Origin: Bacteroidales bacterium
GTDB lineage: Bacteria; Bacteroidota; Bacteroidia; Bacteroidales; UBA932
Length of the DNA: 36,648 bases
Direction: 5' to 3'
NCBI GenBank assembly: GCA_024695285.1
Contig: JAILIM010000008.1
Coordinates: forward strand, 1 to 36,648
Numbering within the stretch: position 1 is the first letter of the stretch; every line of letters starts with the position of its first letter. Below, one piece after another: positions 7,828 through 17,600 of the stretch. The translations under genes and the position numbers were made by a program. The notes beneath the pieces were generated by a model, which saw only the letters and a list, made by a program, of their open reading frames with translations, searched no databases and had not been told where the DNA came from.

Positions 7828-7835
7828 TAGATTTG
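7828..7835 (+). promoter_or_regulatory. -7 element for the outer-membrane barrel gene
   Basis: TAGATTTG is a full TAnnTTTG match 18 bases before the ATG at 7854. A TTTG lies 21 bases upstream (7803-7806), slightly wider than the usual 19. Confidence 0.55.
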
Positions 7836-7853
7836 CAGCGTCTAAGTAGAAGT

Positions 7854-10790
7854 ATGAACTTTAGAAGATTATTGTGCCTTCTCGGGGCGCTGCTCCTCGG
7901 CACAGGCATATATGCCCAGAACCGCCTGACTGCGGTATTGATCGACGAATCCAACGGGGAGCCTGTGGGCTTCGCCACAGTGTCACTGACGAAGGAAGGC
8001 GCCCAGAAGCCTGCGAAATACGTGCTCAGCGATGCCGAGGGCAAGGTGGAACTCACCGGAGTCCGTGCCGGCACCTACATCTTCAGGGCGGAGCTGCTCG
8101 GCTACAAGGCCTTCGAAAAGGAAATCAAGGTCCCGGACGTCAAGGATATGGGCGAAATCCGGATGAAAGTGGACCAGCAGCAGCTCGATGCCGCTTCGGT
8201 CTCTGCGGTCGGCAACCCCATCATCATCAAGAAGGACACGATAGAGTACAACGCTTCTTCATTCAAGACCACCGACAACGACGTGCTTGAGGACCTGCTG
8301 AAAAAGCTCCCCGGCGTGGAAGTCTCCGAAGACGGGGCGATTACCGTCAACGGCCAGGCTATCAAGAAGATAACCATTGACGGCAAGACCTTCTTCCTGG
8401 ACGATCCCCAGCTGGCTTCCAAGAATATCCCCGCCAAGATAGTCAATAAGCTCAAGGTCATACAGAAAAAGTCCGAGCAGGCTGAATTCACCGGCATCGA
8501 CGACGGCGAAGAGGAGCAGGTCATTGACCTCAGCATAAAGCCCGGCATGATGAAGGGTCTTTTCGGAAATGTGATGGCCGGCGGCGGCCACGACGTGCCC
8601 TCCACCGACGTGAAAGGCGACTGGCGCTACCAGGGCGCGGCCTTCGTGGGTAAATTCACCGACAAGACCCAGCTCTCGCTCATCGCCAACGCCAACAACA
8701 CCAACAACCGAGGCTTCAACGACCTTGCCGGCTCCATGATGGGAAATATGCGGGGCGGTGGCGGCGGTTTCGGCGGCGGCCGCGGCGGCAACTGGGGCGA
8801 CAACGGCATCACCGAATCCTGGATGGGAGGCGTCAACGGCGCCTGGACCCTCTTCGACAACAAGATGGACCTCAGCGGCAACTATCTCTACAACAACACC
8901 CACAAGCTGGTGGAGGAGGAGAGCGCCAAGACCACCTACCTGGAAGACCACAACATGCTCTCCGCATCCGAGGGCACCAACGACACCCGCACCTGGGGCC
9001 ACCGCGTGGGCATGCGCCTGGAGCACAAGTTCACTGAAAACACATCCATACTGTTCGAGCCCCAGCTCAATTTCGGCGGCGGCAACTACAACCAGCTGAG
9101 CAATTCGTCCACAGACTACGACTACCTCAACGGCAGCGCCCCCACCAAGATAAACGAAAGCAAGTCCTCCAACGTGGGAAACAACCGCAACCTCAGCACA
9201 AGCGGCTTCTTCCTGCTGCGCCAGCGCCTTGGAATCCCCGGACGAACCCTCACCGCGATGGCCCGCTACAGCTACTCCAACAACACTATGGACAGCCGCA
9301 ACGGATCCACGGTCATGTCCGGCGGCTATGACGGCTCCGCCTGGGGCAACACCCGCAACCAGGACCAGCGCATCGACCAGAACAGCAACAACGCCAGCGT
9401 CTTCGGCCGCGTGACCTACACCGAACCTCTCGGCAACCACTTCTACGTGGAAGCCAACTATTCCTACAACTGGTCCAGGTCCTCTTCGGTCAAGGACACC
9501 TACGACATGCTGAACGGCGGCGTAAAGGACGATTTCTATTCCAGCCGCGTGGTCAATGAGAACAACAGCCAGAACATCGGCGCAAACGCCCTCTACCAGA
9601 CGGACAAGATGCGCTTCCAGCTCGGCTTCTCCGCAAGGCCCACCAAGACCCACAACGAGACCACCCGCGCCGGAAGGGCCCTCGATCCCTACGACGATTT
9701 CCGCTGGAGGTTTTCTCCCCAGGGCATGCTATGGTGGGAGATGAGCGACGACGCCAACATGCGCATGTTCTACCGCGGCTCATCCGAGCAGCCCAGCGTG
9801 TCCAGGCTTATCCCGGTGCCCGACAACACCGACCCTCTGAACATCGGCTTCGGCAACCCCTACCTGGCTCCCTATTTCAGCCACAGCCTCAGGGGCGAGT
9901 ACCGCTACTCCAACCGTCGCAAGTTCTCATCGGTGAACGTGCGCTTCGACGGGGCGTACACCCAGGATCCCATCGTGAACGCCATCTGGTACGGCCCGAA
10001 CGGGGCGCAGTACTCTATGCCCTTCAACGGCCCCGACTCCTTCAACGCCAACGTGAACATGTTCGCCAACATCCCGCTCGGGCAGTCGAATTTCTCGATC
10101 AGCAACATGGCGCGTGCCGGCTACAGCAAGTCCTCCTCGTATGTGGGCGGGGAAGACGTCTCTTCCAAGATAGACAACTACTACAACGCCACGACCGGAG
10201 ACATGGACTACGACTCCTTCCTCAAGTCCTACAACAACAAGGAGTTCGCCTTCACGGAGAACACCACCCGCACCCTGAGCGCCACCGAGCGCCTGCGCGT
10301 GACCTACCGCAACGACAACCTCGAGCTGAGCGTGAGCGGCCGCACCCGGATGAACAAGAGCTGGTACACCATAGCCAAGGAATCGGACAACACCATGACC
10401 TTCAACAACCAGATCCGCGCATCCGTGAACTGGACCTGGGAAGAACCCGGCATCACCTTCAAGAGCGACTACAACTTCAACTGGTACAACGGCTACGCCA
10501 GCAACCTGAATTACACCCCCGAGCACATCCTCAACGCCGAGATCCAGAAACTCCTCTTCAAGAGGAAGATGACCCTCGCCCTCAAGGGCTACGACATACT
10601 CGGGCAGGCCAAGAACATCAGCGTATCCGACAATTCCAACTACCACTCCGAAGTCGTGAACAACACGCTGGGACGTTATATCGTCCTCTCCCTGACCTGG
10701 CGCTTCGGCACCTTCGACCGCGACAAGATGCGTCCCCGCGGAATGGGCGGATACGGCGGACGCGGCCCCGGCGGCCCTCCCCGCAGGTAG
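7854..10790 (+). CDS. Outer-membrane beta-barrel protein with carboxypeptidase-like and plug domains (OMP_b-brl_3 type)
   Basis: 978 residues. A signal peptide (MNFRRLLCLLGALLLGTGIYAQ) is followed by a carboxypeptidase-regulatory-like beta-sandwich (about 23-110, GEPVGFATVSL...GTYIFRAELLGY). A TonB-plug-like region follows (about 130-210, DVLEDLLKKLPGVEVSEDG, ITIDGKTFF), then a long barrel of alternating aromatic strands ending ...YIVLSLTWRFGTF. A Gly-rich segment at about 301-316 (MRGGGGGFGGGRGG) and an Arg/Gly/Pro-rich tail after the last strand (MGGYGGRGPGGPPRR) are odd for a barrel, but such tails occur in this Bacteroidetes family. It resembles TonB-dependent transporters without a partner SusD. 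The ATG at 7854 is preferred over a TTG at 7833 because it gives a clean signal peptide. Substrate unknown. A terminator follows. Confidence 0.85.
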   Translation: MNFRRLLCLLGALLLGTGIYAQNRLTAVLIDESNGEPVGFATVSLTKEGAQKPAKYVLSDAEGKVELTGVRAGTYIFRAELLGYKAFEKEIKVPDVKDMGEIRMKVDQQQLDAASVSAVGNPIIIKKDTIEYNASSFKTTDNDVLEDLLKKLPGVEVSEDGAITVNGQAIKKITIDGKTFFLDDPQLASKNIPAKIVNKLKVIQKKSEQAEFTGIDDGEEEQVIDLSIKPGMMKGLFGNVMAGGGHDVPSTDVKGDWRYQGAAFVGKFTDKTQLSLIANANNTNNRGFNDLAGSMMGNMRGGGGGFGGGRGGNWGDNGITESWMGGVNGAWTLFDNKMDLSGNYLYNNTHKLVEEESAKTTYLEDHNMLSASEGTNDTRTWGHRVGMRLEHKFTENTSILFEPQLNFGGGNYNQLSNSSTDYDYLNGSAPTKINESKSSNVGNNRNLSTSGFFLLRQRLGIPGRTLTAMARYSYSNNTMDSRNGSTVMSGGYDGSAWGNTRNQDQRIDQNSNNASVFGRVTYTEPLGNHFYVEANYSYNWSRSSSVKDTYDMLNGGVKDDFYSSRVVNENNSQNIGANALYQTDKMRFQLGFSARPTKTHNETTRAGRALDPYDDFRWRFSPQGMLWWEMSDDANMRMFYRGSSEQPSVSRLIPVPDNTDPLNIGFGNPYLAPYFSHSLRGEYRYSNRRKFSSVNVRFDGAYTQDPIVNAIWYGPNGAQYSMPFNGPDSFNANVNMFANIPLGQSNFSISNMARAGYSKSSSYVGGEDVSSKIDNYYNATTGDMDYDSFLKSYNNKEFAFTENTTRTLSATERLRVTYRNDNLELSVSGRTRMNKSWYTIAKESDNTMTFNNQIRASVNWTWEEPGITFKSDYNFNWYNGYASNLNYTPEHILNAEIQKLLFKRKMTLALKGYDILGQAKNISVSDNSNYHSEVVNNTLGRYIVLSLTWRFGTFDRDKMRPRGMGGYGGRGPGGPPRR

Positions 10791-10815
10791 GTTGAAAAAG
10801 GCATAAAGATTTTTA

Positions 10816-10845
10816 GGGACAAGTTGGATAACCTGTCCCTTTTTT
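10816..10845 (+). terminator. Rho-independent terminator after the barrel gene
   Basis: GGGACA (10816-10821) pairs with TGTCCC (10834-10839), with an inner GTT/AAC extension, followed by six T. It separates the outer-membrane barrel gene from the sigma-factor operon. Confidence 0.75.
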
Positions 10846-10848
10846 GTA

Positions 10849-10856
10849 TATATTTG
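10849..10856 (+). promoter_or_regulatory. -7 element for the sigma/anti-sigma/SusCD operon
   Basis: TATATTTG is a full TAnnTTTG match 24 bases before the sigma-factor ATG, directly after the preceding terminator. The -33 box is not clear (TTG at 10824-10826 lies 22 bases upstream). Confidence 0.55.
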
Positions 10857-10880
10857 CAGTTAGCAAACTGTAACCAATAG

Positions 10881-11444
10881 ATGCAGAAAGGCCTGGTCAC
10901 TCGCATTAAATTCGGTGACAGGGGAGCATTCAACCTGCTGTGCCGGGAACGATATGCCTCCTTGATATCCTACGCGCGTCTTTTCCTCTCCGGGGTAAAT
11001 GCCAGCTGGGCGGAAGACGTTGTTCAGGATGTCCTTTTCGGCGTTTGGCAGAACCGCCGTTCCCTCAAGGAGGATGAGAAGGAACTGCAGTCCTATCTGC
11101 TGCGTTCGGTCTATAACCGCTGCATCAATTACCTCAAAAAGGCCAAGAGGGCAAACCTGTTCAGCAGCTATTTCGAGGAAAGGCTGGTCTCCGTGCTCGG
11201 CGACTGCTGGTCGCCTGACCGCAACCCCGTGATACGCAGCGTCTTTGACGCGGACCTCCGGGATATCATTTCCGAAGCCATCGAGAAGCTTTCCCCGCGT
11301 TGCCGCGAAGTCTTCACCCTCAGTTACCTGGAAAATCTTTCCAACAAGGAGATCAGCGAGCGTCTGGGTATTTCCCTCAGCACGGTCGAGAATCATATGT
11401 ACATAGCCCTTAAGCAATTGAGGGCCCGTCTCGCCGGAATCTGA
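10881..11444 (+). CDS. ECF sigma-70 factor
   Basis: 187 residues. Region 2 is recognisable around YASLISYARLFL and AEDVVQDVLFGVWQNR (43-58), region 2.3/2.4 around YLLRSVYNRCINYLKK. Region 4 is the helix-turn-helix LSPRCREVFTLSYLENLSNKEISERLGISLSTVENHM. No anti-sigma or sensory extension is fused. It is immediately followed by a FecR-type anti-sigma gene and an STN-bearing SusC, the standard Bacteroidetes arrangement in which substrate binding at the outer membrane releases the sigma factor to transcribe the susCD genes. Confidence 0.93.
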   Translation: MQKGLVTRIKFGDRGAFNLLCRERYASLISYARLFLSGVNASWAEDVVQDVLFGVWQNRRSLKEDEKELQSYLLRSVYNRCINYLKKAKRANLFSSYFEERLVSVLGDCWSPDRNPVIRSVFDADLRDIISEAIEKLSPRCREVFTLSYLENLSNKEISERLGISLSTVENHMYIALKQLRARLAGI

Positions 11445-11496
11445 TTTCCCGGTTTTCCTTTGGGTGTTTTTTCGTGCGCGCTTGTATATAATATGT

Positions 11497-12462
11497 ATGC
11501 AAGACAATATTGTCACCCTTTTGAACAAGCACATAGCCAGGACCTGTACCGATGAGGAGAAGGAACTGCTGCTGAAGTGGCTTGAAGAATCGGAGGAAAA
11601 CCGCCGGTTCTATTCCCTTTTCATGGCCAATTGCACGCTGCATCAGACAGTCACGTCCGATGCCCTGGACCAGGATACCGAATCGATGATGATACGCCTG
11701 AACGCCCGTATAGACGAGGCGGAGGCAAGCCGTTCCCGCATCCGGCAGAGAGGCTTCACCTGGGCCTTTGCCGCTGCCATTGCAGTGGTCCTGGGCTTCT
11801 TTGTGGTCCGCGGCATTACCGGAGCGCCCGTGAAGCCTTCCGAACCCCCGATGGAGCTCGCCCGCAACATGACGGACAACACCGTCCATATGGTGCTGGA
11901 CGACGGCACCCACGTGTATCTCCATCCCGGATCGAGCATCCGCTACAACGTGAGCACGCTGCCGGAGGGCAGGGAAGTGGTGCTCCAGGGCGACGCCTAC
12001 TTCGACGTGGCCAGGAACGAGGCCCGTCCCTTCACCGTGCGCACTTCCAACATCGGCGTCCGTGTGCTCGGCACCGCCTTCTCGCTGTCTGAATCCAGCG
12101 AAGTCTCGCAGGTCGTCCTGGAGCGCGGCTCCGTGCGTATCCTCTCCCCGGAAGGCACCAACATGGTCACCCTTTCCCCCAACCAGAAAGCTACTTTCAA
12201 GAGCCTGACGGGCGACATCCGTGTTGAGCCTGTCTACGCAACCGCTTTTGTGACAAATAAATACAATCTTGTTGCAATGTCTGACGTGACCGTCGGCCAG
12301 ATTGTAGAAAAGCTTTCCGCAATCTTCGGGAAGAAGATCATCTGCAAGGGCGGCGAAGAGGGCAAGAGCTACAACATCGCCTTCCTGAAGACCGACACGC
12401 TCGAAGACGTGCTTTCCATCGTTGAATATCTTACCGGAGCTCATTGTGATATCTCCAAATAA
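11497..12462 (+). CDS. FecR-family anti-sigma factor
   Basis: 321 residues. The cytoplasmic N-terminus (about 85 residues, sigma-binding) carries CTDEEKELLLKWLEESEENR. One transmembrane helix follows (about 88-108, WAFAAAIAVVLGFFVV). The periplasmic FecR domain contains LDDGTHVYLHPGSSIRY, GDAYFDVARNEARPFTV and VRVLGTAFSL. The C-terminal DUF4974/STN-like domain (NKYNLVAMSDVTVGQIVEKL, YNIAFLKTDTLEDVLSIVEYL) should contact the STN domain of the partner SusC. The ATG at 11497 is chosen because an upstream GTG at 11464 would add a non-conserved stretch. The sigma gene ends 52 bases upstream. Confidence 0.93.
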   Translation: MQDNIVTLLNKHIARTCTDEEKELLLKWLEESEENRRFYSLFMANCTLHQTVTSDALDQDTESMMIRLNARIDEAEASRSRIRQRGFTWAFAAAIAVVLGFFVVRGITGAPVKPSEPPMELARNMTDNTVHMVLDDGTHVYLHPGSSIRYNVSTLPEGREVVLQGDAYFDVARNEARPFTVRTSNIGVRVLGTAFSLSESSEVSQVVLERGSVRILSPEGTNMVTLSPNQKATFKSLTGDIRVEPVYATAFVTNKYNLVAMSDVTVGQIVEKLSAIFGKKIICKGGEEGKSYNIAFLKTDTLEDVLSIVEYLTGAHCDISK

Positions 12463-12483
12463 GTACTACTAACCAATTATCGT

Positions 12484-15400
12484 ATGAGAAAAAAAATTCT
12501 GATGACAATCTGCTTCCTTGCAGCAATCGGGCTCTCTATGGGAGCCGGAGTGCAGGCCGGGGCGCAGGAAAGGCTCTACGACGTGGACCTGTCCATGTCC
12601 GGGGCCACTGTCAGCTCGTTTACCGCGGCTCTGACCGGGCAGACGGGCGTGCTGTTTTCTTATGAGACGGACCTGGCATCCAAATCGCTGGGTAACATCT
12701 CTATCAAACAGAACCAGGCTTCTCTCGAATCCATCCTCACGCGTGCGTTCAGCGGCAAGGGCGTTGCCTGGAAAGTCGTGAACCGCACTGTCGTGCTGAC
12801 GGCGGAGCAGGCGGTGTCCGATGCGCGCAAGCTTGTGCGCGGTACCGTCAAGGACGCCTCCGGGGAACCTCTCATCGCAGCCGGCGTGCTTGTCAAGGGC
12901 AAGTCCTACGGCGTGACGACCGACGTGGCCGGCAACTATGCGATCGAGGTGGCCCCGGGCGAGACGCTTGTGTATTCTTTCCTCGGCTACGAGACCAAAG
13001 AGGTCAAGGTGGGCACTTCCAGCACCATCAACGTGGTGCTCGAAGACGACAGCACCCTTCTTGACGACGTGGTCGTGGTCGGTTACGGTACCCAGTCCCG
13101 CAAGACTTTGAGTACCTCCATCTCCAAGGTTGACGGAGAAAAGCTCATGGACGCTCCTGTGTCCACGGTCGGTGACGCCCTCAAGGGTAAGGTGACCGGC
13201 CTCCGCGTCGCTTCCAACAACAACCTCCCGGGCGAGTCCCCGAGGTTCCTGATCCGAGGCGGTTCATCCATCAACCGTAGCAACGATCCTCTGTTCCTCG
13301 TGGACGGCGTTGAGCGCGGCATCGACGACCTCAACCCCAACGACATCGAGTCCATCGAAGTGCTGAAGGACGCGGCCTCCGCAGCAATCTACGGTAGCCG
13401 TGCATCCAACGGTGTTATCCTCGTGACCACGAAGAAGGGCAACGCTTTCAAGCAGCCCCAGGTGGTGTTCGACGCCCAGGTGGGCTTCACTTCTCCCGCC
13501 CGCACCTGGAAGCTCGCCAACTCTACCGAATTCCTGACGATCGTGCGTCCCGCGGCCGAACAGGGCCCCAACGCCCCTCTCGTGCTCAACGGAGCCAACG
13601 GCGCCGGTATAGGCAACACGGAGGCCTCCTCCACCTATTCCACCCGTTATCTGAAGGAAGGCGAGACCGTTCCGGCCGGCTTCCTTTCCATGGCCGACCC
13701 CATCGACCCTTCGAAGACCATCATCTACACCGACCACGACTGGCAGAGCGAGTGGTACCATCCTTCCCTCTACCACAAGGAGTACGTCGGTATCAACGGC
13801 GGCAACAAGAATATGAAGTACGCCGCTTCCGTGGGTTACCTCGGCGACGACGGCATGGTGGCGATGAGCTCCTTCCGCAACTTCACGATGCACGGTAACA
13901 CCGCCTTCGACATCACCAAGTGGCTCACCGCATCGACCACCTTCGACTTCACCAACGGCATCAAGCACCCGATGACCAACGACTACTTCACGGTCCTCGG
14001 ACGCGGTATCATGATGTCTCCTACCCATATCGGCAAGTACCCTGACGGCACCTTCGCCACCGGCGGCACCAACAAGAACCAGCAGACCGCAGAGTTCTAC
14101 GAGACCTTCTACGACCGCGAGACCCAGCGCCAGAAATTCATGGGCAGCATCAACCTGAAGGCCAAGATCACCGACTGGCTCACCGGCACCGCCCAGTATG
14201 CCATCTACGACAACAGCTATCGCGGAAGTTACTACACCAAGGGTGAAGTGAACGGCAGCGTGAACTTCGTGTCCACCAACCGCAGCACCACCGAGACCCG
14301 CACCCAGACCCAGCGCCAGAACTTCCAGGCCTACCTGACAGCCGACAAGACCTTCGGCAAGCACCGCATCAGCGGCACTGCCGGTTACGACTGGTCCAAG
14401 TGGCACTACTGGTACCTGAATGCCGGCAACTCCGGTTCCCTCTCCGACAAGGTGCCCATGCTCGGCTCCGGCGGATCCAACACCGCAGGCACGATGAGCC
14501 AGAGCAACCAGGATTATGAGACCGCCCTGATCTCATATTTCGGACGTGTGGGCTACAACTACGCCGACAAGTACATCCTCTCCGCCACGTTCCGCGCCGA
14601 CGGCAGCTCGCTCTTCCTGGGCGAGAACAAGTGGGGCTACTTCCCCTCCGTGTCCGCGGCATGGGTGCTCAGCGAAGAGCCGTTCTTCGCTTCCGCAAAG
14701 GAGAAGGTGAACATGCTCAAGATCCGTGCATCCTACGGCCAGACCGGTAACAACGACATCGCCCGTACCGACCCTCTGGGAGCTTATTCAGCAGGTACCT
14801 ACGATGTCTACAACGTGCTCCTGCCTTCGAAGATGGTCAACTCCGGACTGAAGTGGGAGACCACCACCCAGCTTGACCTCGGTGTGGACGTTGGCCTCTT
14901 CAACGACCGCGTGCGCATCATCGCCGACTACTATGACAAGGTCACCAACGACCTTATCTATTCCATCACCCTGCCTGACACCGGCCAGTTTGGCTCCGTC
15001 AACTCCAACGTGGGCAGCGTCCGCTTCTGGGGTGCCGAGTTCGAACTCCACACCGTCAACATCCAGAAGCGCAACTTCTCCTGGGAGACCGACTTCACTT
15101 ACTCCTTCTCCAAGAACGTGGTCCTGTCCCTCCCGGACGAGTACAAGTACCAGCTCAAGGATATGGACGGCAACCTGCTCTACGACGCGAGCGGCGATCC
15201 TCTCTGGGGATGGCGCATCGGCGGCTACACCACGGCCAGCGGCTACCGCTTCGGCGGCACCGCGGTGGGTGAGCCTCTGGGCCGCATCTGGGGCTATCAG
15301 GTAGCCGGCATACTGGAGACCGACGAGCAGGCCGCAGCCGCCTACTATGACACCCAGTCCCACGGCTACCGCCGCAACGACGGCAAGTCCGTCACCGGGC

Positions 15401-16062
15401 GCAAGGATGCCGGCGACTTCGAGTGGGTCAACCGCTACGGCACGGCCAAGACGGCCGACGGCAAGGAGCAGATCGACGCCACCGACATGTTCCTCCTCGG
15501 CAACGTGATGCCGCACTCCACTGGTGGTATCAACAACACCATACGCTGGAACCGACTGACCTTCAACGTGTATTTCGACTACGGCCTGGGCCACAGCATC
15601 TACAACTACATGAAGACCCGTATGATCCAGAACACCCTTGGCTACAGCAACTCCAACGTGGATGTGAACCTCATTTCCGGGTGCTGGCGTTCGCCGGGCG
15701 ACAAGAAAGCCCAATGGGCCCGCTTCTTCCCGAACGACGCCGACTTCGGCAACCGCAACTACTCCCGTGCATCCAGCTTCAACGTGGAGGACGCAAGCTA
15801 TCTGTGCCTGCGTGACGCCTCCATCTACTACGACCTTCCCGACAAATGGGCCAAGGCCATAGCCATGAAGAAGATCACCGTCGGCGTGACCGGCAATACC
15901 TTGTGGTACTTCACCAAGCTCAGCGGTGCCATCAGCCCTGAAACCGGTATCAGCACCGACTCCGACTCCAATATGTACACTTCCGTGCAGATGGGCAGCG
16001 CAACCTCCAACATCATGCCTGCCGCACGCAAGGTGCTGTTCAACGTTAAGATAACTTTCTAA
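12484..16062 (+). CDS. SusC/RagA-type TonB-dependent outer-membrane transporter with STN signalling domain
   Basis: 1192 residues. A signal peptide (1-28) precedes an STN domain (about 31-107, LYDVDLSMSGATVSSF...VVNRTVVLTA). A carboxypeptidase-like domain (118-187, GTVKDASGEPLIAAGVLVKG) and the SusC plug (194 onward, DDVVVVGYGTQ, then SIEVLKDAASAAIYG with the family's NGVILVTTKKG) follow. The 22-strand barrel ends in KVLFNVKITF. The STN domain is what allows it to signal to the FecR-like anti-sigma factor two genes upstream, besides importing substrate using TonB energy. The SusD-like lipoprotein gene follows after 13 bases, so the two should form the usual bin-with-lid complex. Substrate is not evident from sequence. 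Confidence 0.95.
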   Translation: MRKKILMTICFLAAIGLSMGAGVQAGAQERLYDVDLSMSGATVSSFTAALTGQTGVLFSYETDLASKSLGNISIKQNQASLESILTRAFSGKGVAWKVVNRTVVLTAEQAVSDARKLVRGTVKDASGEPLIAAGVLVKGKSYGVTTDVAGNYAIEVAPGETLVYSFLGYETKEVKVGTSSTINVVLEDDSTLLDDVVVVGYGTQSRKTLSTSISKVDGEKLMDAPVSTVGDALKGKVTGLRVASNNNLPGESPRFLIRGGSSINRSNDPLFLVDGVERGIDDLNPNDIESIEVLKDAASAAIYGSRASNGVILVTTKKGNAFKQPQVVFDAQVGFTSPARTWKLANSTEFLTIVRPAAEQGPNAPLVLNGANGAGIGNTEASSTYSTRYLKEGETVPAGFLSMADPIDPSKTIIYTDHDWQSEWYHPSLYHKEYVGINGGNKNMKYAASVGYLGDDGMVAMSSFRNFTMHGNTAFDITKWLTASTTFDFTNGIKHPMTNDYFTVLGRGIMMSPTHIGKYPDGTFATGGTNKNQQTAEFYETFYDRETQRQKFMGSINLKAKITDWLTGTAQYAIYDNSYRGSYYTKGEVNGSVNFVSTNRSTTETRTQTQRQNFQAYLTADKTFGKHRISGTAGYDWSKWHYWYLNAGNSGSLSDKVPMLGSGGSNTAGTMSQSNQDYETALISYFGRVGYNYADKYILSATFRADGSSLFLGENKWGYFPSVSAAWVLSEEPFFASAKEKVNMLKIRASYGQTGNNDIARTDPLGAYSAGTYDVYNVLLPSKMVNSGLKWETTTQLDLGVDVGLFNDRVRIIADYYDKVTNDLIYSITLPDTGQFGSVNSNVGSVRFWGAEFELHTVNIQKRNFSWETDFTYSFSKNVVLSLPDEYKYQLKDMDGNLLYDASGDPLWGWRIGGYTTASGYRFGGTAVGEPLGRIWGYQVAGILETDEQAAAAYYDTQSHGYRRNDGKSVTGRKDAGDFEWVNRYGTAKTADGKEQIDATDMFLLGNVMPHSTGGINNTIRWNRLTFNVYFDYGLGHSIYNYMKTRMIQNTLGYSNSNVDVNLISGCWRSPGDKKAQWARFFPNDADFGNRNYSRASSFNVEDASYLCLRDASIYYDLPDKWAKAIAMKKITVGVTGNTLWYFTKLSGAISPETGISTDSDSNMYTSVQMGSATSNIMPAARKVLFNVKITF

Positions 16063-16075
16063 GGAGGATACGGAT

Positions 16076-17581
16076 ATGAAAAATACAATTAAATACCTCG
16101 TCGTAGTTCTCCTCCTGGCTCCGGTATTCACCGCCTGCCACAAGGATCTTGACATTCCCTACGACAACGCCCTCTCCGTCAGCAACATGTGGAAGGACGC
16201 CTCCGACCTTGAGCAATCCGTGCCCGGCATTTTCAGCCGTATGAAATCCTATTTCAAGGGAGCTGAGTGCAATGTGTTCTACTTTGGCGAGCTCCGGGTG
16301 GGAGACTACCTGTGGGGGCCTTCTCTCGAGAGCCACGCGGTTGACAATTTCAAGATTGCATGCCGTCACAATACATTGAACTCTTCCAATACCATAGGTT
16401 GGAGCGGCCTGTATTCCACTATCGACCAGGCAAATGCCGTCATCAAGCACGGCGCCGGGTGCGGTGCCTCCCAGGACCGCCTCGACTGGGCCCTGGCTCA
16501 GGCATATTTCGCCCGTGCATACTGCTATTTCCATGCAGCCCGCGTCTGGGGTGAAGTCCCCGTGAACCTGCTGCCGGTGGAATCCACCACCCAGGAAGAG
16601 TGCTATCCCAGCCAGAAGAGCATGGCCGAGGTGTACAATCAGGTCGAGAAAGACCTTGAGGAGTGCGGTAAGCTCGCCGACAAGCTCGGAAACGAGAAGT
16701 ATTTCGGCACCAAGGACGCCTACAACACCCTGAAGGCCGATTACGCAATGTGGATGTACGCCACACGCGACGGCGGCTCCAAGTACCTCGATATGGCAGA
16801 GCAGGCCCTTGGCGCCATCGGCATCTCTTCGAGCCGTCTTCTCGACGACTATGGCAAAGTGTTCGACCGCACCAACAAGAAGAACGCCGAGATCATCTTC
16901 TCGCTCGCCCTCAGCGCTTCCGACACAGGCGGCTATCAGATCTACTTCTGCCACCCTTCCAATGCCATTGCTACCGCATACCGCAACAAGCCCGTGCCCA
17001 TTTCTTCCACCCAGTGGTGGAGTTATTCACAGGGCTTCGTGGACGAGCTCAAGGCCAGCGAAAAGAAGGGAGACACCCGCGTGAAGACCAACCTCGGCTA
17101 CGGCCCTTATTCCTCCGCTTCCGACAAGCATGAGATCACCTGGTGCAACAAGCTCGTGGGCGATTTGTCCAAGAGCCCCGTGGTGCAGGACAACGACCTC
17201 ATCTACTACCGCTACGCCTATGTGGTGATGCTCGACGCCGAGCTCAAGTACTACAAGAAGGACTACGCCGGCGCCAACAAGAGCCTCAATATCATTGCGA
17301 AGCGTGCCTACGGCAAGGACAACTACTACACCAGCAACGCTCCTTCCGACGTGCTGAAGAACCTTGTCCACGAGTACTTTATGGAGTTCCCGGCCGAAGG
17401 CATGATCTGGTGGGCCCTCATCCGCACCGGGCAGATATGGGACATGGAACCCAACTCCGAGATGCCCGGACAGACTTTCGCCACCATGCGCGAAAAGAAT
17501 CCCAACATCCTCCTGTGGCCCATCCTCCAGTCTTCCCTGAACAAGAATTCAAAACTCCATCAGATCGATGGCTGGTCCTAA
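16076..17581 (+). CDS. SusD/RagB-type substrate-binding lipoprotein
   Basis: 501 residues. MKNTIKYLVVVLLLAPVFTAC gives a lipobox with Cys21. DIPYDNALSVSNMWKDASDLEQSVPGIFSRMK is the usual SusD N-terminal helix region, and tetratricopeptide-like helices follow, including AQAYFARAYCYFHAARVWGEVPV, which is nearly invariant in type in the family. The C-terminal FPAEGMIWWALIRTGQIWDM and a final NKNSKLHQIDGW match the SusD C-terminus. It forms the outer lid of the SusC channel. It is translated directly after susC. Confidence 0.95.
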   Translation: MKNTIKYLVVVLLLAPVFTACHKDLDIPYDNALSVSNMWKDASDLEQSVPGIFSRMKSYFKGAECNVFYFGELRVGDYLWGPSLESHAVDNFKIACRHNTLNSSNTIGWSGLYSTIDQANAVIKHGAGCGASQDRLDWALAQAYFARAYCYFHAARVWGEVPVNLLPVESTTQEECYPSQKSMAEVYNQVEKDLEECGKLADKLGNEKYFGTKDAYNTLKADYAMWMYATRDGGSKYLDMAEQALGAIGISSSRLLDDYGKVFDRTNKKNAEIIFSLALSASDTGGYQIYFCHPSNAIATAYRNKPVPISSTQWWSYSQGFVDELKASEKKGDTRVKTNLGYGPYSSASDKHEITWCNKLVGDLSKSPVVQDNDLIYYRYAYVVMLDAELKYYKKDYAGANKSLNIIAKRAYGKDNYYTSNAPSDVLKNLVHEYFMEFPAEGMIWWALIRTGQIWDMEPNSEMPGQTFATMREKNPNILLWPILQSSLNKNSKLHQIDGWS

Positions 17582-17600
17582 TGTTTTAAATGACACAGAT

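Noticed and set aside
7833..7853. TTG start seven codons before the barrel protein's ATG
   Set aside because: It overlaps the -7 promoter element and would spoil the signal peptide.
8259..9653. 464-codon minus-strand frame
   Set aside because: Antisense shadow of the outer-membrane barrel gene; no recognisable domain.
13264..16155. Two long minus-strand frames across susC
   Set aside because: Antisense shadows of the SusC gene with no signal peptide or motif.
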